Under the pieces are notes generated by a model. That model worked only from the letters and a program-made list of their open reading frames with translations, made no database searches and had not been told where the DNA came from. 64,000 nt of DNA. Source: Sulfuricystis multivorans. Lineage in GTDB: Bacteria > Pseudomonadota > Gammaproteobacteria > Burkholderiales > Rhodocyclaceae. Of this stretch, positions 45,875 through 55,564 are shown one piece after another; position 1 is the first letter of the stretch; every line of letters begins with the position of its first letter. The translations under genes were made by a program, and so were the position numbers. The stretch lies in assembly GCF_003966565.1 (NCBI RefSeq), contig NZ_AP018718.1:1178001-1242000 (forward strand), read 5' to 3'.

Positions 45875-46947
45875 TGGAAGCCCAGTTCCTGCAATTCTTT
45901 CAGTCTGCATTCGGCAGCGCCTGGCCGACGGTAGCACCCGTGTGGCCGGCGATCTGGGCCTTGCTCAAGATCGTCGCCGTGTTGGTGCCGGTCGTCATCG
46001 CGGTCGCCTACCTGCCTTATTTCGAGCGCAAGGTCATCGCCTACATGCATGTGCGCATCGGCCCGAACCGCGTCGGTCCGATCGGCCTGCTGCAGCCGAT
46101 CGCCGATGCGCTGAAACTGGTATTCAAGGAAATCGTCACGCCGGCCAAGGCCGACAAGGCGCTCTATTTCACCGGCCCGGTGCTGGCGTTGGCGCCGGCC
46201 TTGGTCGCCTGGGCGGTGGTGCCATTCGACGATGGCAAGGTGATCGCCAACGTCGATGCCGGGGTGCTTTATCTGCTCGCCGTCAGCTCGCTGGGCATCT
46301 ACGGCATCATCGTTTCCGGTTGGGCCTCGAACTCGAAATATGCCTTTCTCGGTGCGATGCGCGCCGGCGCGCAGATGATTTCCTACGAGATCGCGATGGG
46401 CATGGCCTTGATCACCGTGCTGATGGTCTCGAACAGCCTCAATCTCGGCGACATCGTGCATGCCCAGGCCAGGGGCCGCTTTGCCGAGATGGGGTTCGAT
46501 TTCCTTTCGTGGAACTGGCTGCCGTTGTTGCCGATGTTCGTGATCTACCTGATCTCTGGCGTCGCGGAAACCAACCGCGCGCCGTTCGACGTCGTCGAAG
46601 GGGAATCCGAGATCGTCGCCGGCCACATGGTCGAATATTCCGGCATGGCCTTCGCGCTGTTTTTCCTCGCCGAATACGGCAACATGATCCTGATCTCGGC
46701 GCTGACGTCGATTTTCTTCCTCGGCGGCTGGCTCTCGCCAGTGGGCTTCCTGCCCGACGGACTGGGCTGGCTGGTGCTGAAGATCTCGTTCCTGCTCTTC
46801 CTGTTTCTCTGGTTCCGCGCTTCCTTTCCGCGTTATCGCTATGACCAGATCATGCGGCTGGGCTGGAAGGTCTTCATCCCGTTGTGCATCGTCTGGATCC
46901 TGCTGATCGGTGTCTGGATGATGTCGCCACTTTCCATTTGGAGCTGA
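45871..46947 (+). CDS. nuoH: NADH-quinone oxidoreductase subunit H
   Basis: 358 residues, eight transmembrane helices. NuoH joins quinone chamber and membrane arm: [20 protein letters not shown] near residue 49, [20 protein letters not shown] near 69, [15 protein letters not shown] near 168, [20 protein letters not shown] near 230 (acidic loop near the quinone site), and [18 protein letters not shown] near 313. The ATG overlaps the nuoG stop by ATGA; the longer frame inside nuoG was rejected. Confidence 0.97.
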   Translation: MMEAQFLQFFQSAFGSAWPTVAPVWPAIWALLKIVAVLVPVVIAVAYLPYFERKVIAYMHVRIGPNRVGPIGLLQPIADALKLVFKEIVTPAKADKALYFTGPVLALAPALVAWAVVPFDDGKVIANVDAGVLYLLAVSSLGIYGIIVSGWASNSKYAFLGAMRAGAQMISYEIAMGMALITVLMVSNSLNLGDIVHAQARGRFAEMGFDFLSWNWLPLLPMFVIYLISGVAETNRAPFDVVEGESEIVAGHMVEYSGMAFALFFLAEYGNMILISALTSIFFLGGWLSPVGFLPDGLGWLVLKISFLLFLFLWFRASFPRYRYDQIMRLGWKVFIPLCIVWILLIGVWMMSPLSIWS

Positions 46948-46952
46948 CCATC

Positions 46953-47441
46953 ATGGGCGCGCTCAAGGACTTCATCGGTGGCTTCCTGCTCAAGGATTTC
47001 CTTGCCGGGATGGCATTGACCGGGCGCTATCTGTTCGCCCGCAAGATCACCGTCCAGTATCCGGACGAGAAGACGCCGCAGAGTTTCCGCTTCCGCGGCC
47101 TACATGCGTTGCGTCGCTATCCGAATGGCGAGGAGCGCTGCATCGCCTGCAAGCTGTGCGAGGCGATCTGCCCGGCGATGGCGATCACGATCGAATCGGC
47201 CGAGCGGGAAGATGGCTCGCGGCGCACCACACGCTACGACATCGATCTGACGAAATGCATTTTCTGTGGCTTCTGCGAAGAGGCTTGCCCGGTCGATGCG
47301 ATCGTCGAAACGCACATCTTCGAATATCACGGCGAGACGCGCGGCGATTTGTATTACACCAAGCAGATGCTGCTGGCCAACGGCGATCGTTATGAGGAAG
47401 AGATCGCTCGACGCAAGCAGCTCGATGCGCCTTACCGGTAG
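46953..47441 (+). CDS. nuoI: NADH-quinone oxidoreductase subunit I
   Basis: 162 residues, with two [4Fe-4S] clusters (N6a, N6b). Ligands are in [20 protein letters not shown] near 60 and [20 protein letters not shown] near 99; all eight cysteines are present. Start 46953 gives [17 protein letters not shown], the expected short amphipathic N-terminus; the longer frame overlaps nuoH. Confidence 0.97.
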   Translation: MGALKDFIGGFLLKDFLAGMALTGRYLFARKITVQYPDEKTPQSFRFRGLHALRRYPNGEERCIACKLCEAICPAMAITIESAEREDGSRRTTRYDIDLTKCIFCGFCEEACPVDAIVETHIFEYHGETRGDLYYTKQMLLANGDRYEEEIARRKQLDAPYR

Positions 47442-47450
47442 AGCGCGGCC

Positions 47451-48092
47451 ATGGAATTCAAGATCTTCATCTTCTACATGTTCGCGGCGATCATGCTGTT
47501 CGCCGGGCTGCGGGTGATCACTGCCCGTAATCCGGTTCATGCCGCGCTCTATCTGGTGCTGGCGTTCTTTAACGCCGCAGGCATCTGGATGCTGCTGCAG
47601 GCGGAATTCCTCGCCATCCTGCTCGTGATGGTTTATGTCGGCGCGGTGATGGTGCTGTTCCTCTTCGTCGTCATGATGCTCGACATCGATCTCGACCGGC
47701 TGCGGCACCGCTTTTGGAGCTATTTGCCGCTCGGGGCGATGATCGGCGTGCTGATGGTCGTCGAAATGAGTCTGGTGCTTTCCGGCAAATACTTCGGTGT
47801 CGAGGCGCTGCCCGGTCAGACGCTGCCCGATGGCTACAGCAACACACGCGAGCTGGGAAGACTGCTCTACACAGATTACGTCTATCCATTCGAGTTGGCT
47901 TCGGTGATCCTGCTGGTGGGCATCATCGCCGCGGTGCACCTGACCCTGCGCCGCCGCAAGGACAGCAAGTATCAGAAGCCGTCGGCGCAAATCCACATCC
48001 GGCGAGAAGATCGCGTGCGGCTGGTGAAGATGGCCGTCGAAAAGGATGTGCCCGCAGATTCTGCTCAGACGACGAAGGAGGGCGGTCAATGA
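47451..48092 (+). CDS. nuoJ: NADH-quinone oxidoreductase subunit J
   Basis: 213 residues, five transmembrane helices in the first 165. [20 protein letters not shown] near residue 22 and [20 protein letters not shown] near 61 (the pi-bulge helix TM3) are conserved. It couples quinone chemistry to proton channels. The polar tail after 165 is rich in Lys and Arg. nuoK overlaps by ATGA. Confidence 0.95.
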   Translation: MEFKIFIFYMFAAIMLFAGLRVITARNPVHAALYLVLAFFNAAGIWMLLQAEFLAILLVMVYVGAVMVLFLFVVMMLDIDLDRLRHRFWSYLPLGAMIGVLMVVEMSLVLSGKYFGVEALPGQTLPDGYSNTRELGRLLYTDYVYPFELASVILLVGIIAAVHLTLRRRKDSKYQKPSAQIHIRREDRVRLVKMAVEKDVPADSAQTTKEGGQ

Positions 48093-48406
48093 GTCTCACC
48101 ACCCTGTCGCTGTCGCATTACCTGATCCTTTCGGCGATCCTGTTCGCGATCAGCGTGGTCGGCATCTTCCTCAACCGCAAGAACCTGATCGTGCTGTTGA
48201 TGGCGATCGAGCTGATGCTGCTGTCGGTGAATCTGAACTTCGTCGCCTTTTCTCATTACCTCAACGACCTGGCCGGGCAACTCACGGTGTTCTTCATCCT
48301 CACCGTCGCTGCGGCCGAAGCCGCCATTGGACTGGCCATCCTCGTGGTGCTGTTCCGTAACCTCTCGACGATCCATGTCGATGATCTCGACAGCCTGAAG
48401 GGATAA
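48089..48406 (+). CDS. nuoK: NADH-quinone oxidoreductase subunit K
   Basis: 105 residues, three transmembrane helices. Conserved [20 protein letters not shown] with its membrane Glu near residue 38 and [18 protein letters not shown] with the second membrane Glu near 74, both part of the E-channel for protons. The ATG shares ATGA with the nuoJ stop; an upstream frame runs through nuoJ and was rejected. Confidence 0.96.
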   Translation: MSLTTLSLSHYLILSAILFAISVVGIFLNRKNLIVLLMAIELMLLSVNLNFVAFSHYLNDLAGQLTVFFILTVAAAEAAIGLAILVVLFRNLSTIHVDDLDSLKG

Positions 48407-48411
48407 GGCGA

Positions 48412-50433
48412 ATGAAACTGCTCTACCTCATCGTGCCGCTGGCGCCGCTGATCGGTGCAATCATCGCCGGGTTGTTTTCCAAGACGATCGGCCGCAGCGG
48501 CGCCCATTCGGTGACGATCCTCGGTGTGACGATTTCTTTCCTCGCTTCGCTGTCGATCTTCCGCGACGTGATGGCCGGTCAAACCTTCAATGGCGAGGTC
48601 TATACCTGGCTCGCATCGGGCGGTCTGAAACTGTCGATCGGTTTCCTGATCGACCCGCTCACCGCGGTGATGATGGTCGTCGTCACCTTCGTTTCGCTGA
48701 TGGTGCATATCTACACCATCGGCTACATGGCGCACGACGAGGAGAACTGGCCCGCCGACAGCCGCGCCGCCACGAACAGCTATCAGCGCTTCTTCGCCTA
48801 CATCTCGCTGTTTACCTTCTCGATGCTGATGTTGGTGATGAGCAATAACTTCGTGCAGCTGTTCTTCGGCTGGGAAGCGGTCGGCCTCGTCTCCTATCTG
48901 TTGATCGGTTTCTGGTCGGTGCGTCCATCGGCGGTGTATGCGAACCTGAAAGCGTTTCTGGTCAACCGCGTCGGCGACTTCGGCTTCCTGCTCGGGATTG
49001 GGCTCGTCGCCGCTTATGCCGGCAGCCTCGATTACGCGACGGTGTTCGGTAAGGCGAAAGAGTTGGCCGCGATGAATGAAGCCGTCACGGGTTGGCCGCT
49101 GGTCACCGCGATCTGTATTGGCCTGTTCGTCGGCGCGATGGGCAAGTCGGCGCAGTTCCCGCTGCACGTCTGGCTCCCCGACTCGATGGAAGGTCCGACG
49201 CCGATTTCCGCGCTGATCCATGCCGCGACGATGGTGACGGCCGGCATCTTCATGGTATCGCGCATGTCGCCGCTGTTCGAGCTGTCCGATACCGCGCTGT
49301 CGCTGGTGATCGTCGTCGGCGCGATCACGACGCTGTTCATGGCGCTGATCGCGATCGTACAGACCGACATCAAGCGCGTCGTCGCTTATTCGACGCTCTC
49401 CCAGCTCGGCTACATGACGATGGCGCTGGGCGCTTCCGCCTATTCGGCAGCGATCTTCCATCTGATGACGCACGCCTTCTTCAAGGCGGTGCTGTTCCTC
49501 GGCGCCGGCTCGGTGATCATCGCGATGCACCACGAGCAGGACATGCGCAAGATGGGCGGTTTGCGCAAATACATGCCGATCACCTACGCGACGGTGCTGA
49601 TCGGCGCGCTCGCCAACGCCGGCCTGCCGCCCTTCGCCGGCTTCTTCTCGAAGGATTCGATCATCGAGGCAGTGCATCTGGCCAACGTGCCGGGAGCCGG
49701 ATTCGCTTATTTCTGCGCGCTGGCGGCGGTGTTCGTCGGCGGCCTGTATTCGTTCCGCCTCGTCTTTTTCGCTTTCCACGGCAAGGAACGTTTCCGTGAG
49801 GTGCATGCTCATGGCGAACATGGCCACGGCCATGGCCATGGCCATGGCGAAGTGCATGAACCGCACGAGTCGCCCAAGGTCGTCACGGTGCCGCTGATCC
49901 TGCTGGCGATCCCCGCGATCGCCTCCGGCTGGGTGATCGGCACGATGCTCTATGGCGGCTGGTTCGGCAACGCGATCTACATCGACAGCGCCGTGCATCC
50001 GGGCTTCGGGACGATGGCCGAGGAATTCCACGGCGTTTTCGCGATGATGGCGCACGGCGTGACGACGCTGCCCTTCTGGCTGGCCATCGCCGGTGCCGGT
50101 CTAGCAGGGTATCTCTATCTCGTGCGACCGGATCTGCCAGCGGTGATCAAGCGGAAATCGGGCATTCTCGCCACGATCCTGGAAAAGAAATACGGCTTCG
50201 ACGAATTCAACGAATGGTTTTTCGCCGGCGGCGCGCGCGCCATCGGCCGCCTGCTCTGGAAGGGCGGCGATCAGACACTCATCGACGGTGTGGCGGTCAA
50301 TGGTTCGGCGCGCCTCGTGGGCTGGTTCGCCAGCGTCGTGCGCCTGATCCAGTCCGGCTACATCTATCAATACGCGTTCTCCATGATCATCGGCGTCTTC
50401 GTGCTGCTGACGTTGTGGATGAACCGAGCCTGA
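48412..50433 (+). CDS. nuoL: NADH-quinone oxidoreductase subunit L
   Basis: 673 residues, antiporter-like proton channel at the far end of the membrane arm, with the lateral helix at the C-terminus. GWEAVGLVSYLLIGFW near 152 (channel Glu), GAMGKSAQFPLHVWLPDSME near 242 (Lys and His), GPTPISALIHAATMVTAGIF near 263, and MTHAFFKAVLFLGAGSVI near 353 (Lys). A His/Gly-rich cytoplasmic stretch at about 464-485 (EHGHGHGHGHGEVHEPHES) comes from a hexanucleotide repeat at 49822-49848. Confidence 0.96.
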   Translation: MKLLYLIVPLAPLIGAIIAGLFSKTIGRSGAHSVTILGVTISFLASLSIFRDVMAGQTFNGEVYTWLASGGLKLSIGFLIDPLTAVMMVVVTFVSLMVHIYTIGYMAHDEENWPADSRAATNSYQRFFAYISLFTFSMLMLVMSNNFVQLFFGWEAVGLVSYLLIGFWSVRPSAVYANLKAFLVNRVGDFGFLLGIGLVAAYAGSLDYATVFGKAKELAAMNEAVTGWPLVTAICIGLFVGAMGKSAQFPLHVWLPDSMEGPTPISALIHAATMVTAGIFMVSRMSPLFELSDTALSLVIVVGAITTLFMALIAIVQTDIKRVVAYSTLSQLGYMTMALGASAYSAAIFHLMTHAFFKAVLFLGAGSVIIAMHHEQDMRKMGGLRKYMPITYATVLIGALANAGLPPFAGFFSKDSIIEAVHLANVPGAGFAYFCALAAVFVGGLYSFRLVFFAFHGKERFREVHAHGEHGHGHGHGHGEVHEPHESPKVVTVPLILLAIPAIASGWVIGTMLYGGWFGNAIYIDSAVHPGFGTMAEEFHGVFAMMAHGVTTLPFWLAIAGAGLAGYLYLVRPDLPAVIKRKSGILATILEKKYGFDEFNEWFFAGGARAIGRLLWKGGDQTLIDGVAVNGSARLVGWFASVVRLIQSGYIYQYAFSMIIGVFVLLTLWMNRA

Positions 50434-50446
50434 CGGAACCGACGCA

Positions 50447-51919
50447 ATGAGTTCTCACCTCCTCAGCCTGGCCATCTGGGTACCGATCCTCGGCGCCTTC
50501 GTGGTGTTTGCTGCCGGCAATGCGCACAACCTCGCGCGCTGGGCGGCGTTGATCAGCGCGATCGCCGGCTTTCTCGTCACTCTGCCGTTATATGCCGGCT
50601 TCGACATCAGCCAGGCGGGCATGCAATTCGTCGAGCAGCGCCCGTGGATGCCGCGTTTCAACATCGAATATTTCCTCGGCGTCGATGGCATTTCCGTACT
50701 GTTCATCCTGCTCAACAGCTTCATCACCATTCTCGTCGTCATCGCCGGCTGGGAGGTGATCAAGGAAAAGGTCGCCCAGTACATGGGCGCCTTCCTGATC
50801 ATGTCCGGCGTGATGAACGGCATCTTCTGCGCGCTCGATGCGATGCTGTTCTATGTGTTCTTCGAGGCATCGCTGATCCCGATGTACATCATCATCGGCA
50901 TCTGGGGCGGGCCGAACCGCGTCTATGCCGCCTTCAAGTTCTTCCTCTACACATTGCTCGGCTCGTTGCTGATGCTGATCGCGCTGATCTACCTGTTCCT
51001 CGCCTCCGGTGGCAGCTTCAACCTGCTCGAGTGGCATCAACTGAAGATTGGCATGACCCCGCAAATGCTGCTGTTCCTGGCCTTCTTGGCGGCTTTTGCC
51101 GTGAAAGTGCCGATGTGGCCGGTGCATACCTGGCTGCCCGATGCCCACGTCGAGGCTCCGACCGGCGGCTCGGTAGTGCTGGCGGCGATCATGCTGAAGC
51201 TCGGTGCCTACGGCTTCCTGCGTTTCTCGCTGCCGATCACGCCGGATGCGAGCCACTATTTCGCGCCACTGATCATCGCGCTGTCACTGATCGCCGTGAT
51301 CTACATCGGCTTCGTCGCGCTGGTGCAGGCCGACATGAAAAAGCTGATCGCTTATTCGTCGATCTCGCACATGGGCTTCGTCACGCTGGGCTTCTTCATC
51401 TTCAATCAGATCGGCCTGGAAGGGGCGCTGGTGCAGATGATTTCCCACGGTTTCGTCTCCGCGGCGATGTTCCTCTGCGTCGGCGTGATGTACGACCGCA
51501 TGCATTCGCGGCTGATCGCCGACTATGGCGGTGTGGTGCATCGGATGCCGAAATTCGCCGGTTTCTTCATGCTATTCGCGATGGCCAATGCGGGATTGCC
51601 GGCCACTTCTGGTTTCGTCGGTGAATTCATGGTCGCCTTGGGCGCGATCAAATTCAACTTCTGGATCGGCTTCGCTGCCGCGACGACCTTGGTGCTCGGC
51701 GCGGCCTATACCCTCTGGATGTACAAGCGCGTGATCTTCGGTCCGGTCGGCAATGCGCATGTCGCCGCATTGACCGACATCGATGCGCGCGAATTCCTGT
51801 TCCTGGCGGCACTGGCGCTGTGTGTGCTGGCCATGGGCATCTACCCCTTCCCGTTCACAGAGGTGATGCATGCCTCGGTGGATAACCTGCTCAAGCACGT
51901 CGCTGTGAGCAAGCTCTGA
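50447..51919 (+). CDS. nuoM: NADH-quinone oxidoreductase subunit M
   Basis: 490 residues, 14 transmembrane helices, antiporter-like proton channel. FFEASLIPMYIIIGIWGG near residue 141 (channel Glu), AAFAVKVPMWPVHTWLPDAH near 219 (Lys, His), VEAPTGGSVVLAAIMLKLGA near 239, and LIAYSSISHMGFVTLG near 301. It lies between NuoL and NuoN in the membrane arm. nuoN follows 26 bp later. Confidence 0.96.
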   Translation: MSSHLLSLAIWVPILGAFVVFAAGNAHNLARWAALISAIAGFLVTLPLYAGFDISQAGMQFVEQRPWMPRFNIEYFLGVDGISVLFILLNSFITILVVIAGWEVIKEKVAQYMGAFLIMSGVMNGIFCALDAMLFYVFFEASLIPMYIIIGIWGGPNRVYAAFKFFLYTLLGSLLMLIALIYLFLASGGSFNLLEWHQLKIGMTPQMLLFLAFLAAFAVKVPMWPVHTWLPDAHVEAPTGGSVVLAAIMLKLGAYGFLRFSLPITPDASHYFAPLIIALSLIAVIYIGFVALVQADMKKLIAYSSISHMGFVTLGFFIFNQIGLEGALVQMISHGFVSAAMFLCVGVMYDRMHSRLIADYGGVVHRMPKFAGFFMLFAMANAGLPATSGFVGEFMVALGAIKFNFWIGFAAATTLVLGAAYTLWMYKRVIFGPVGNAHVAALTDIDAREFLFLAALALCVLAMGIYPFPFTEVMHASVDNLLKHVAVSKL

Positions 51920-51945
51920 TCACTATGGCGGCGACGAGATAAACG

Positions 51946-53421
51946 ATGCTCAACCATTTCATCACGCCCGACCTCTACCCGGCCGCAGCGGAACTGTTCC
52001 TCGCGGCGATGGCCTGCGTCATTCTGCTCGCCGATGCGCTACTCGGTCCTACGCGCCGTTGGGTGACCACCGCGCTGACGCTGGTAACACTCGCCGGTTG
52101 CCTTTTGATCACCTACCGGACGATGGACGGCCAGGTAGTGCTGACGTTCAGCAACATGTTCGTCGATGACCTGTTTGGCGATTTCCTGAAGATCTTGCTC
52201 TATCTGGCGGTGATCGTGGTGATCGTTTATAGCCGCGACTATCTGGCGGCGCGGGGGCTCGACAAGGGCGAATACTACGTGCTGGTGCTGTTCGCGACGC
52301 TCGGCATGATGGTGATGATCACCGCGGCGAGCTTCCTGACCATCTATCTGGGGCTGGAATTACTTTCTCTGTCGCTGTATGCGCTCGTGGCGATCGACCG
52401 GGATTCGCCGCGCGCCACCGAGGCGGCGATGAAATACTTTGTGCTCGGCGCGCTGGCTTCCGGCCTGCTGCTCTATGGCATGTCGATGGTCTATGGCGCG
52501 ACCGGCACGCTGGAGATCGGCGGGGTCGCCCAGGCGCTGCACTTGGGCGTCGCCAACAAGACGGTGCTGGTGTTCGGTCTGGTGTTCATCGTCGCTGGGC
52601 TAGCCTTCAAGCTCGGCGCAGTGCCGTTCCATATGTGGGTACCCGATGTCTATCAAGGAGCACCGGCACCGATTACCCTGCTGATCGGCTCGGCGCCGAA
52701 ACTGGCGGCCTTCGCGATGGCGATGCGCATGCTGGTCTATGGCTTGTTCGAGCTGGCCGAGCATTGGCAGAGCATGTTGATGCTGCTGGCCGTGCTGTCG
52801 ATCGCGCTGGGCAATCTGGTGGCGATCGCCCAGACCAACATCAAGCGCATGCTCGCCTATTCGGCGATTTCGCACATGGGATTCCTGCTCCTGGCGCTGA
52901 TGAGCGGCGTGGTCGGCCCGGACAAGCATTTCGCACTCAATGCCTACAGTTCGGCGATGTACTACGTGGTGGCCTACGTGCTGATGTCGCTCGGCGCGTT
53001 CGGCACCGTGCTGTTGCTCTCGCGCGCTGGATACGAGGCCGAGCATCTCGACGATTTCAAGGGCCTCAATCAGCGCAGTCCGTTGTTCGCGGCGGTGATG
53101 TTGGCGGTGATGTTCTCGATGGCCGGCGTGCCGTTCTTCGTTGGCTTCTTCGCCAAATTCTCGGTGCTGCTCGCGGTCATCGATGCCGGTTATCTGTGGG
53201 TGGCGATCTTCGCGGTGCTGTTCTCGCTGATCGGTGCCTTCTACTATCTGCGCGTCGTCAAATACATGTACTTCGATCCGCCGGCCGATGTCGCGCCGCT
53301 CAAGGCTGGTCTGGACATGCGCTTCCTGCTGGCCGTGAATGGCGCCGCGATCGCGCTGTTCGGCATTTTCCCGGATACGCTGGTTTCGCTGTGCACCTAC
53401 GCTTTGCTGCGCTCGCTGTAA
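51946..53421 (+). CDS. nuoN: NADH-quinone oxidoreductase subunit N
   Basis: 491 residues, 14 transmembrane helices, third antiporter-like subunit. [20 protein letters not shown] near 133 (channel Glu), [20 protein letters not shown] near 219, [18 protein letters not shown] near 300 (Lys before it), and [19 protein letters not shown] near 388. Last gene of the complete nuo operon; the next gene starts 24 bp later with GTG and may be co-transcribed. Confidence 0.96.
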   Translation: MLNHFITPDLYPAAAELFLAAMACVILLADALLGPTRRWVTTALTLVTLAGCLLITYRTMDGQVVLTFSNMFVDDLFGDFLKILLYLAVIVVIVYSRDYLAARGLDKGEYYVLVLFATLGMMVMITAASFLTIYLGLELLSLSLYALVAIDRDSPRATEAAMKYFVLGALASGLLLYGMSMVYGATGTLEIGGVAQALHLGVANKTVLVFGLVFIVAGLAFKLGAVPFHMWVPDVYQGAPAPITLLIGSAPKLAAFAMAMRMLVYGLFELAEHWQSMLMLLAVLSIALGNLVAIAQTNIKRMLAYSAISHMGFLLLALMSGVVGPDKHFALNAYSSAMYYVVAYVLMSLGAFGTVLLLSRAGYEAEHLDDFKGLNQRSPLFAAVMLAVMFSMAGVPFFVGFFAKFSVLLAVIDAGYLWVAIFAVLFSLIGAFYYLRVVKYMYFDPPADVAPLKAGLDMRFLLAVNGAAIALFGIFPDTLVSLCTYALLRSL

Positions 53422-53445
53422 GCGGGCGTCGCAACGTCAGGCAAC

Positions 53446-54129
53446 GTGAAGAAGTTACTCAGGGGCATTGCGCTATTCCTCGCACTCATTGCTGCGCTGT
53501 TGGCGATTCCTTTGCTGTTCATTTCCGGAAACGAAAAAGCGCCGGCCGTCGATGATGCGCTATTGCCCTGGAACATCGAGCGGTTGCCAGGCGGAGCAAC
53601 GCGCGTATTCGGCCTCACGCTGGGCGAGAGCACGCTGGACGATGCTTACCGCCGATTTGGCGAAGAAGCCCGGGTGGCGCTGATCGCGGCCCAGGGCGAA
53701 TCCGGATCGGTCGAGGCGTTCTACGAGCACTTCAATGCCGGCTTCATCACCGGGAAGATGATTCTCACGCTGGAAACCAGCCAGGCGCAACGCGCAGCGT
53801 TGCTCGCGCGCGCGGTCAAGGCGGAAATCACCGAAAATGCCGCGCGGCGCATCACGCTCGCCGCCGTCGATCTAGAGGATCTACGCCACGCGCGCATCGC
53901 CGGCATCACCTTCATTCCTTCCGCGGATCTCGACGCGGAGTCCGTCAGGCAACGTTTCGCTATGCCCGCCGAAACGATCCGTCTCGACGAACGCATCACC
54001 CACTGGCTCTATCCCGACAAGGGGCTCGACGTGCGGCTCGACGCCAAGGGCAAGGAAGTATTGCAATACGTCGCGCCAATGGATTTCACCCGCCTGCGCG
54101 ATCCATTACTGGCCGCTGGGCGCTCGTGA
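53446..54129 (+). CDS. Membrane-anchored protein of unknown function
   Basis: 227 residues from a GTG start. One N-terminal hydrophobic helix (about 3-23, LLRGIALFLALIAALLAIPL) would anchor it with the rest in the periplasm, or serve as a signal peptide. The soluble part has LPGGATRVFGLTLGESTLDD and a later LDEDL-like acidic stretch; ITLAAVDLEDLRHARIAGIT and RITHWLYPDKGLDVRLD near the end suggest an alpha/beta domain. I do not recognise the family; similar genes after nuoN in related bacteria are my recollection only. It overlaps the convergent HicA-like gene by 24 bp. Confidence 0.7.
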   Translation: MKKLLRGIALFLALIAALLAIPLLFISGNEKAPAVDDALLPWNIERLPGGATRVFGLTLGESTLDDAYRRFGEEARVALIAAQGESGSVEAFYEHFNAGFITGKMILTLETSQAQRAALLARAVKAEITENAARRITLAAVDLEDLRHARIAGITFIPSADLDAESVRQRFAMPAETIRLDERITHWLYPDKGLDVRLDAKGKEVLQYVAPMDFTRLRDPLLAAGRS

Positions 54130-54420
54130 TGCCTTGTCGCCTGCCACGTGTTGGGCTTCGTAAGCCGAAGGGCTGACGCCGGCGCGGGCGAGAAACTCGC
54201 GCAGATGCTTGATGTCCTGACGGCCGAAGACGCTGCCTTGATGCGGATGATGGAGGAAATATTCGTGGCGGTTCAACAACACGCGGAAACGCGCGCCATG
54301 CACCGGTTCCACGGTGGCACCCAGGTGATGGAGCAGGGATTCGATCTCGCGCCAGTGAATGTTGCCGCTCGGTGGGTCCTGGAACAGGCTGCGCAGAAGA
54401 TGCAGATGTTTGTGGCTCAT
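54106..54420 (-). CDS. HicA-like small protein
   Basis: 104 residues. The fold cues HLLRSLFQDPPSGNIHWREI, ESLLHHLGATVEPVHGARF, and VLLNRHEYFLHHPHQGS, followed by DIKHLREFLARAGV, match HicA-type dsRNA-binding-like proteins, where a His near the third strand is catalytic in the mRNA-interferase toxins. No HicB partner is next to it, so toxin function is doubtful; in related genomes such stand-alone copies exist. Start ATG 54420 gives MSHKHLHLL; the longer frame runs antisense through tRNA-Ser and is rejected. It ends inside the convergent gene by 24 bp. Confidence 0.65.
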   Translation of the reverse strand: MSHKHLHLLRSLFQDPPSGNIHWREIESLLHHLGATVEPVHGARFRVLLNRHEYFLHHPHQGSVFGRQDIKHLREFLARAGVSPSAYEAQHVAGDKASRAPSGQ

Positions 54421-54440
54421 GTTTATGATCCAATCTGATC

Positions 54441-54528
54441 TGGCGGAGGCGGTGAGATTCGAACTCACGAACGCTTGCGCGTTGGCGGTTTTCAAGACCG
54501 CTGCCTTAAACCACTCGGCCACGCCTCC
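54441..54528 (-). tRNA. tRNA-Ser (TGA)
   Basis: 88 nt with encoded CCA. Acceptor GGAGGCG/CGCCTCC, D-arm GCCGAGTGGTTTAAGGC, anticodon stem GCGGT/ACCGC with loop CTTGAAA giving TGA, long variable arm CAACGCGCAAGCGTT, and T-arm GTGAGTTCGAATCTCAC. Intact and expected to function. It is immediately preceded (upstream) by four truncated copies of its own 5' half (54529-55050). Confidence 0.96.
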
Positions 54529-55050
54529 TATACATTGTCACTGGCGGTTTTAGTTCCGGCATAACGCGCCAACGCGCGTTAGCCTACACTAGCGCGCCCA
54601 GCTTGCGCTGGGCTGGCGCCAAGACCGCTGCCTTAAACCACTCGGCCACGCCTCCTATACATTGTCACTGGCGGTTTTAGTTCCGGCATAACGCGCCAAC
54701 GCGCGTTAGCCTACACTAGCGCGCCCAGCTTGCGCTGGGCTGGCGCCAAGACCGCTGCCTTAAACCACTCGGCCACGCCTCCTATACATTGTCACTGGCG
54801 GTTTTAGTTCCGGCATAACGCGCCAACGCGCGTTAGCCTACACTAGCGCGCCCAGCTTGCGCTGGGCTGGCGCCAAGACCGCTGCCTTAAACCACTCGGC
54901 CACGCCTCCTATACATTGTCACTGGCGGTTTTGGCTCCGGCCGCCCGCTGACGCGGGCTTAACATTCGCAAGCGAATGTTAGCCTTTGCCGCAATGGCGC
55001 CTGTGCGCCATTGTCAAGACCGCTGCCTTAAACCACTCGGCCACGCCTCC
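54529..55050 (-). repeat. Array of four truncated tRNA-Ser copies with hairpin cassettes
   Basis: Three identical 127-bp units (54529-54655, 54656-54782, 54783-54909) and one 141-bp unit (54910-55050) lie head to tail upstream of tRNA-Ser. Read in tRNA direction, each begins with the first 35 nt of the tRNA (GGAGGCGTGGCCGAGTGG to GGTCTT), then a cassette of GC-rich hairpins, then AAAACCGCCA, the sequence that follows the anticodon in the intact gene, then GTGACAATGTATA. The variable arm, T-arm and 3' acceptor are missing. A TATAAT box (55067 to 55062, minus strand) lies 11 bp before the outermost copy. Not a CRISPR: units contain no short repeat with unique spacers. Confidence 0.85.
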
Positions 55051-55062
55051 CGACGCAGTGGA

Positions 55063-55407
55063 TTATAGACCGCCGAGCGGCAGCAGTCCGTGGCGGCGGC
55101 GGGCTTCGTTGCAGGCTTCGTCGCCGATATCCAGCAGGGAGAGCGGCGCGAAATCGCGACAGGCCACCGGACGCCGTTCGTAGATCGTGCAGCGAACGCT
55201 TTCGCCGACGACCCCGACCAAGGCGATGCAGCGCCCCGGCATGTCGGGATGTTCGCGCATGCAGGCAGTCGTCGGTGTGTAGGGTTCCGTCATCTCGTTG
55301 GGTACCCAGCCCGAAGAGTGGCTGGCCAGCTCGACGCGGGGCAGTGTGACGCGGTAAGTCGCACAACAGGCGCCGCAACGACAGCAAACGGAAGGCGAGG
55401 AATCCAT
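55063..55407 (-). CDS. YkgJ-family cysteine-cluster protein
   Basis: 114 residues with nine cysteines. VCCRCGACCATYRV at residue 8 and the later RCIALVG, VRCTIYERRPVACRDF match the YkgJ/UPF0153 (CxxCxxCC) family, thought to bind a metal ion (Zn or Fe-S) through the cluster. Biological role unknown. The ATG at 55407 has no strong ribosome-binding site. The 3' end contains the TATAAT-like box used, on the same strand, toward the tRNA array. Confidence 0.85.
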   Translation of the reverse strand: MDSSPSVCCRCGACCATYRVTLPRVELASHSSGWVPNEMTEPYTPTTACMREHPDMPGRCIALVGVVGESVRCTIYERRPVACRDFAPLSLLDIGDEACNEARRRHGLLPLGGL

Positions 55408-55439
55408 CGCGCCAGCGTAACAAAAATTCGCCCGGTGCG

Positions 55440-55468
55440 TTGCACGCGGCGCGCGATTCGTCTAGAAT
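55440..55468 (+). promoter_or_regulatory. Likely promoter of tRNA-Val
   Basis: TTGCAC, 17-bp spacer, TAGAAT, ending 13 bp before the tRNA 5' end. The -10 box matches five of six bases; the -35 box is weak. Confidence 0.5.
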
Positions 55469-55481
55469 GCGCGGCTCGTTC

Positions 55482-55558
55482 AGGCGGTTAGCTCAGCTGG
55501 TTAGAGCGCCACGTTGACATCGTGGAGGTCGTTGGTTCGATTCCAATACCGCCTACCA
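55482..55558 (+). tRNA. tRNA-Val (GAC)
   Basis: 77 nt with encoded CCA. Acceptor AGGCGGT/ACCGCCT, D-arm GCTCAGCTGGTTAGAGC, anticodon stem CCACG/CGTGG with loop TTGACAT giving GAC, T-arm TTGGTTCGATTCCAA. A terminator follows at once. Confidence 0.96.
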
Positions 55559-55564
55559 GACACG

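Noticed and set aside
54418-54522. N-terminal extension MAEWFKAAVLKTANAQ of the HicA-like protein
   Set aside because: This is the standard translation of a tRNA-Ser gene; not coding.
54529-55050. Possible CRISPR array
   Set aside because: Units are long, identical in three cases, contain tRNA sequence and hairpins, and no cas genes are present.
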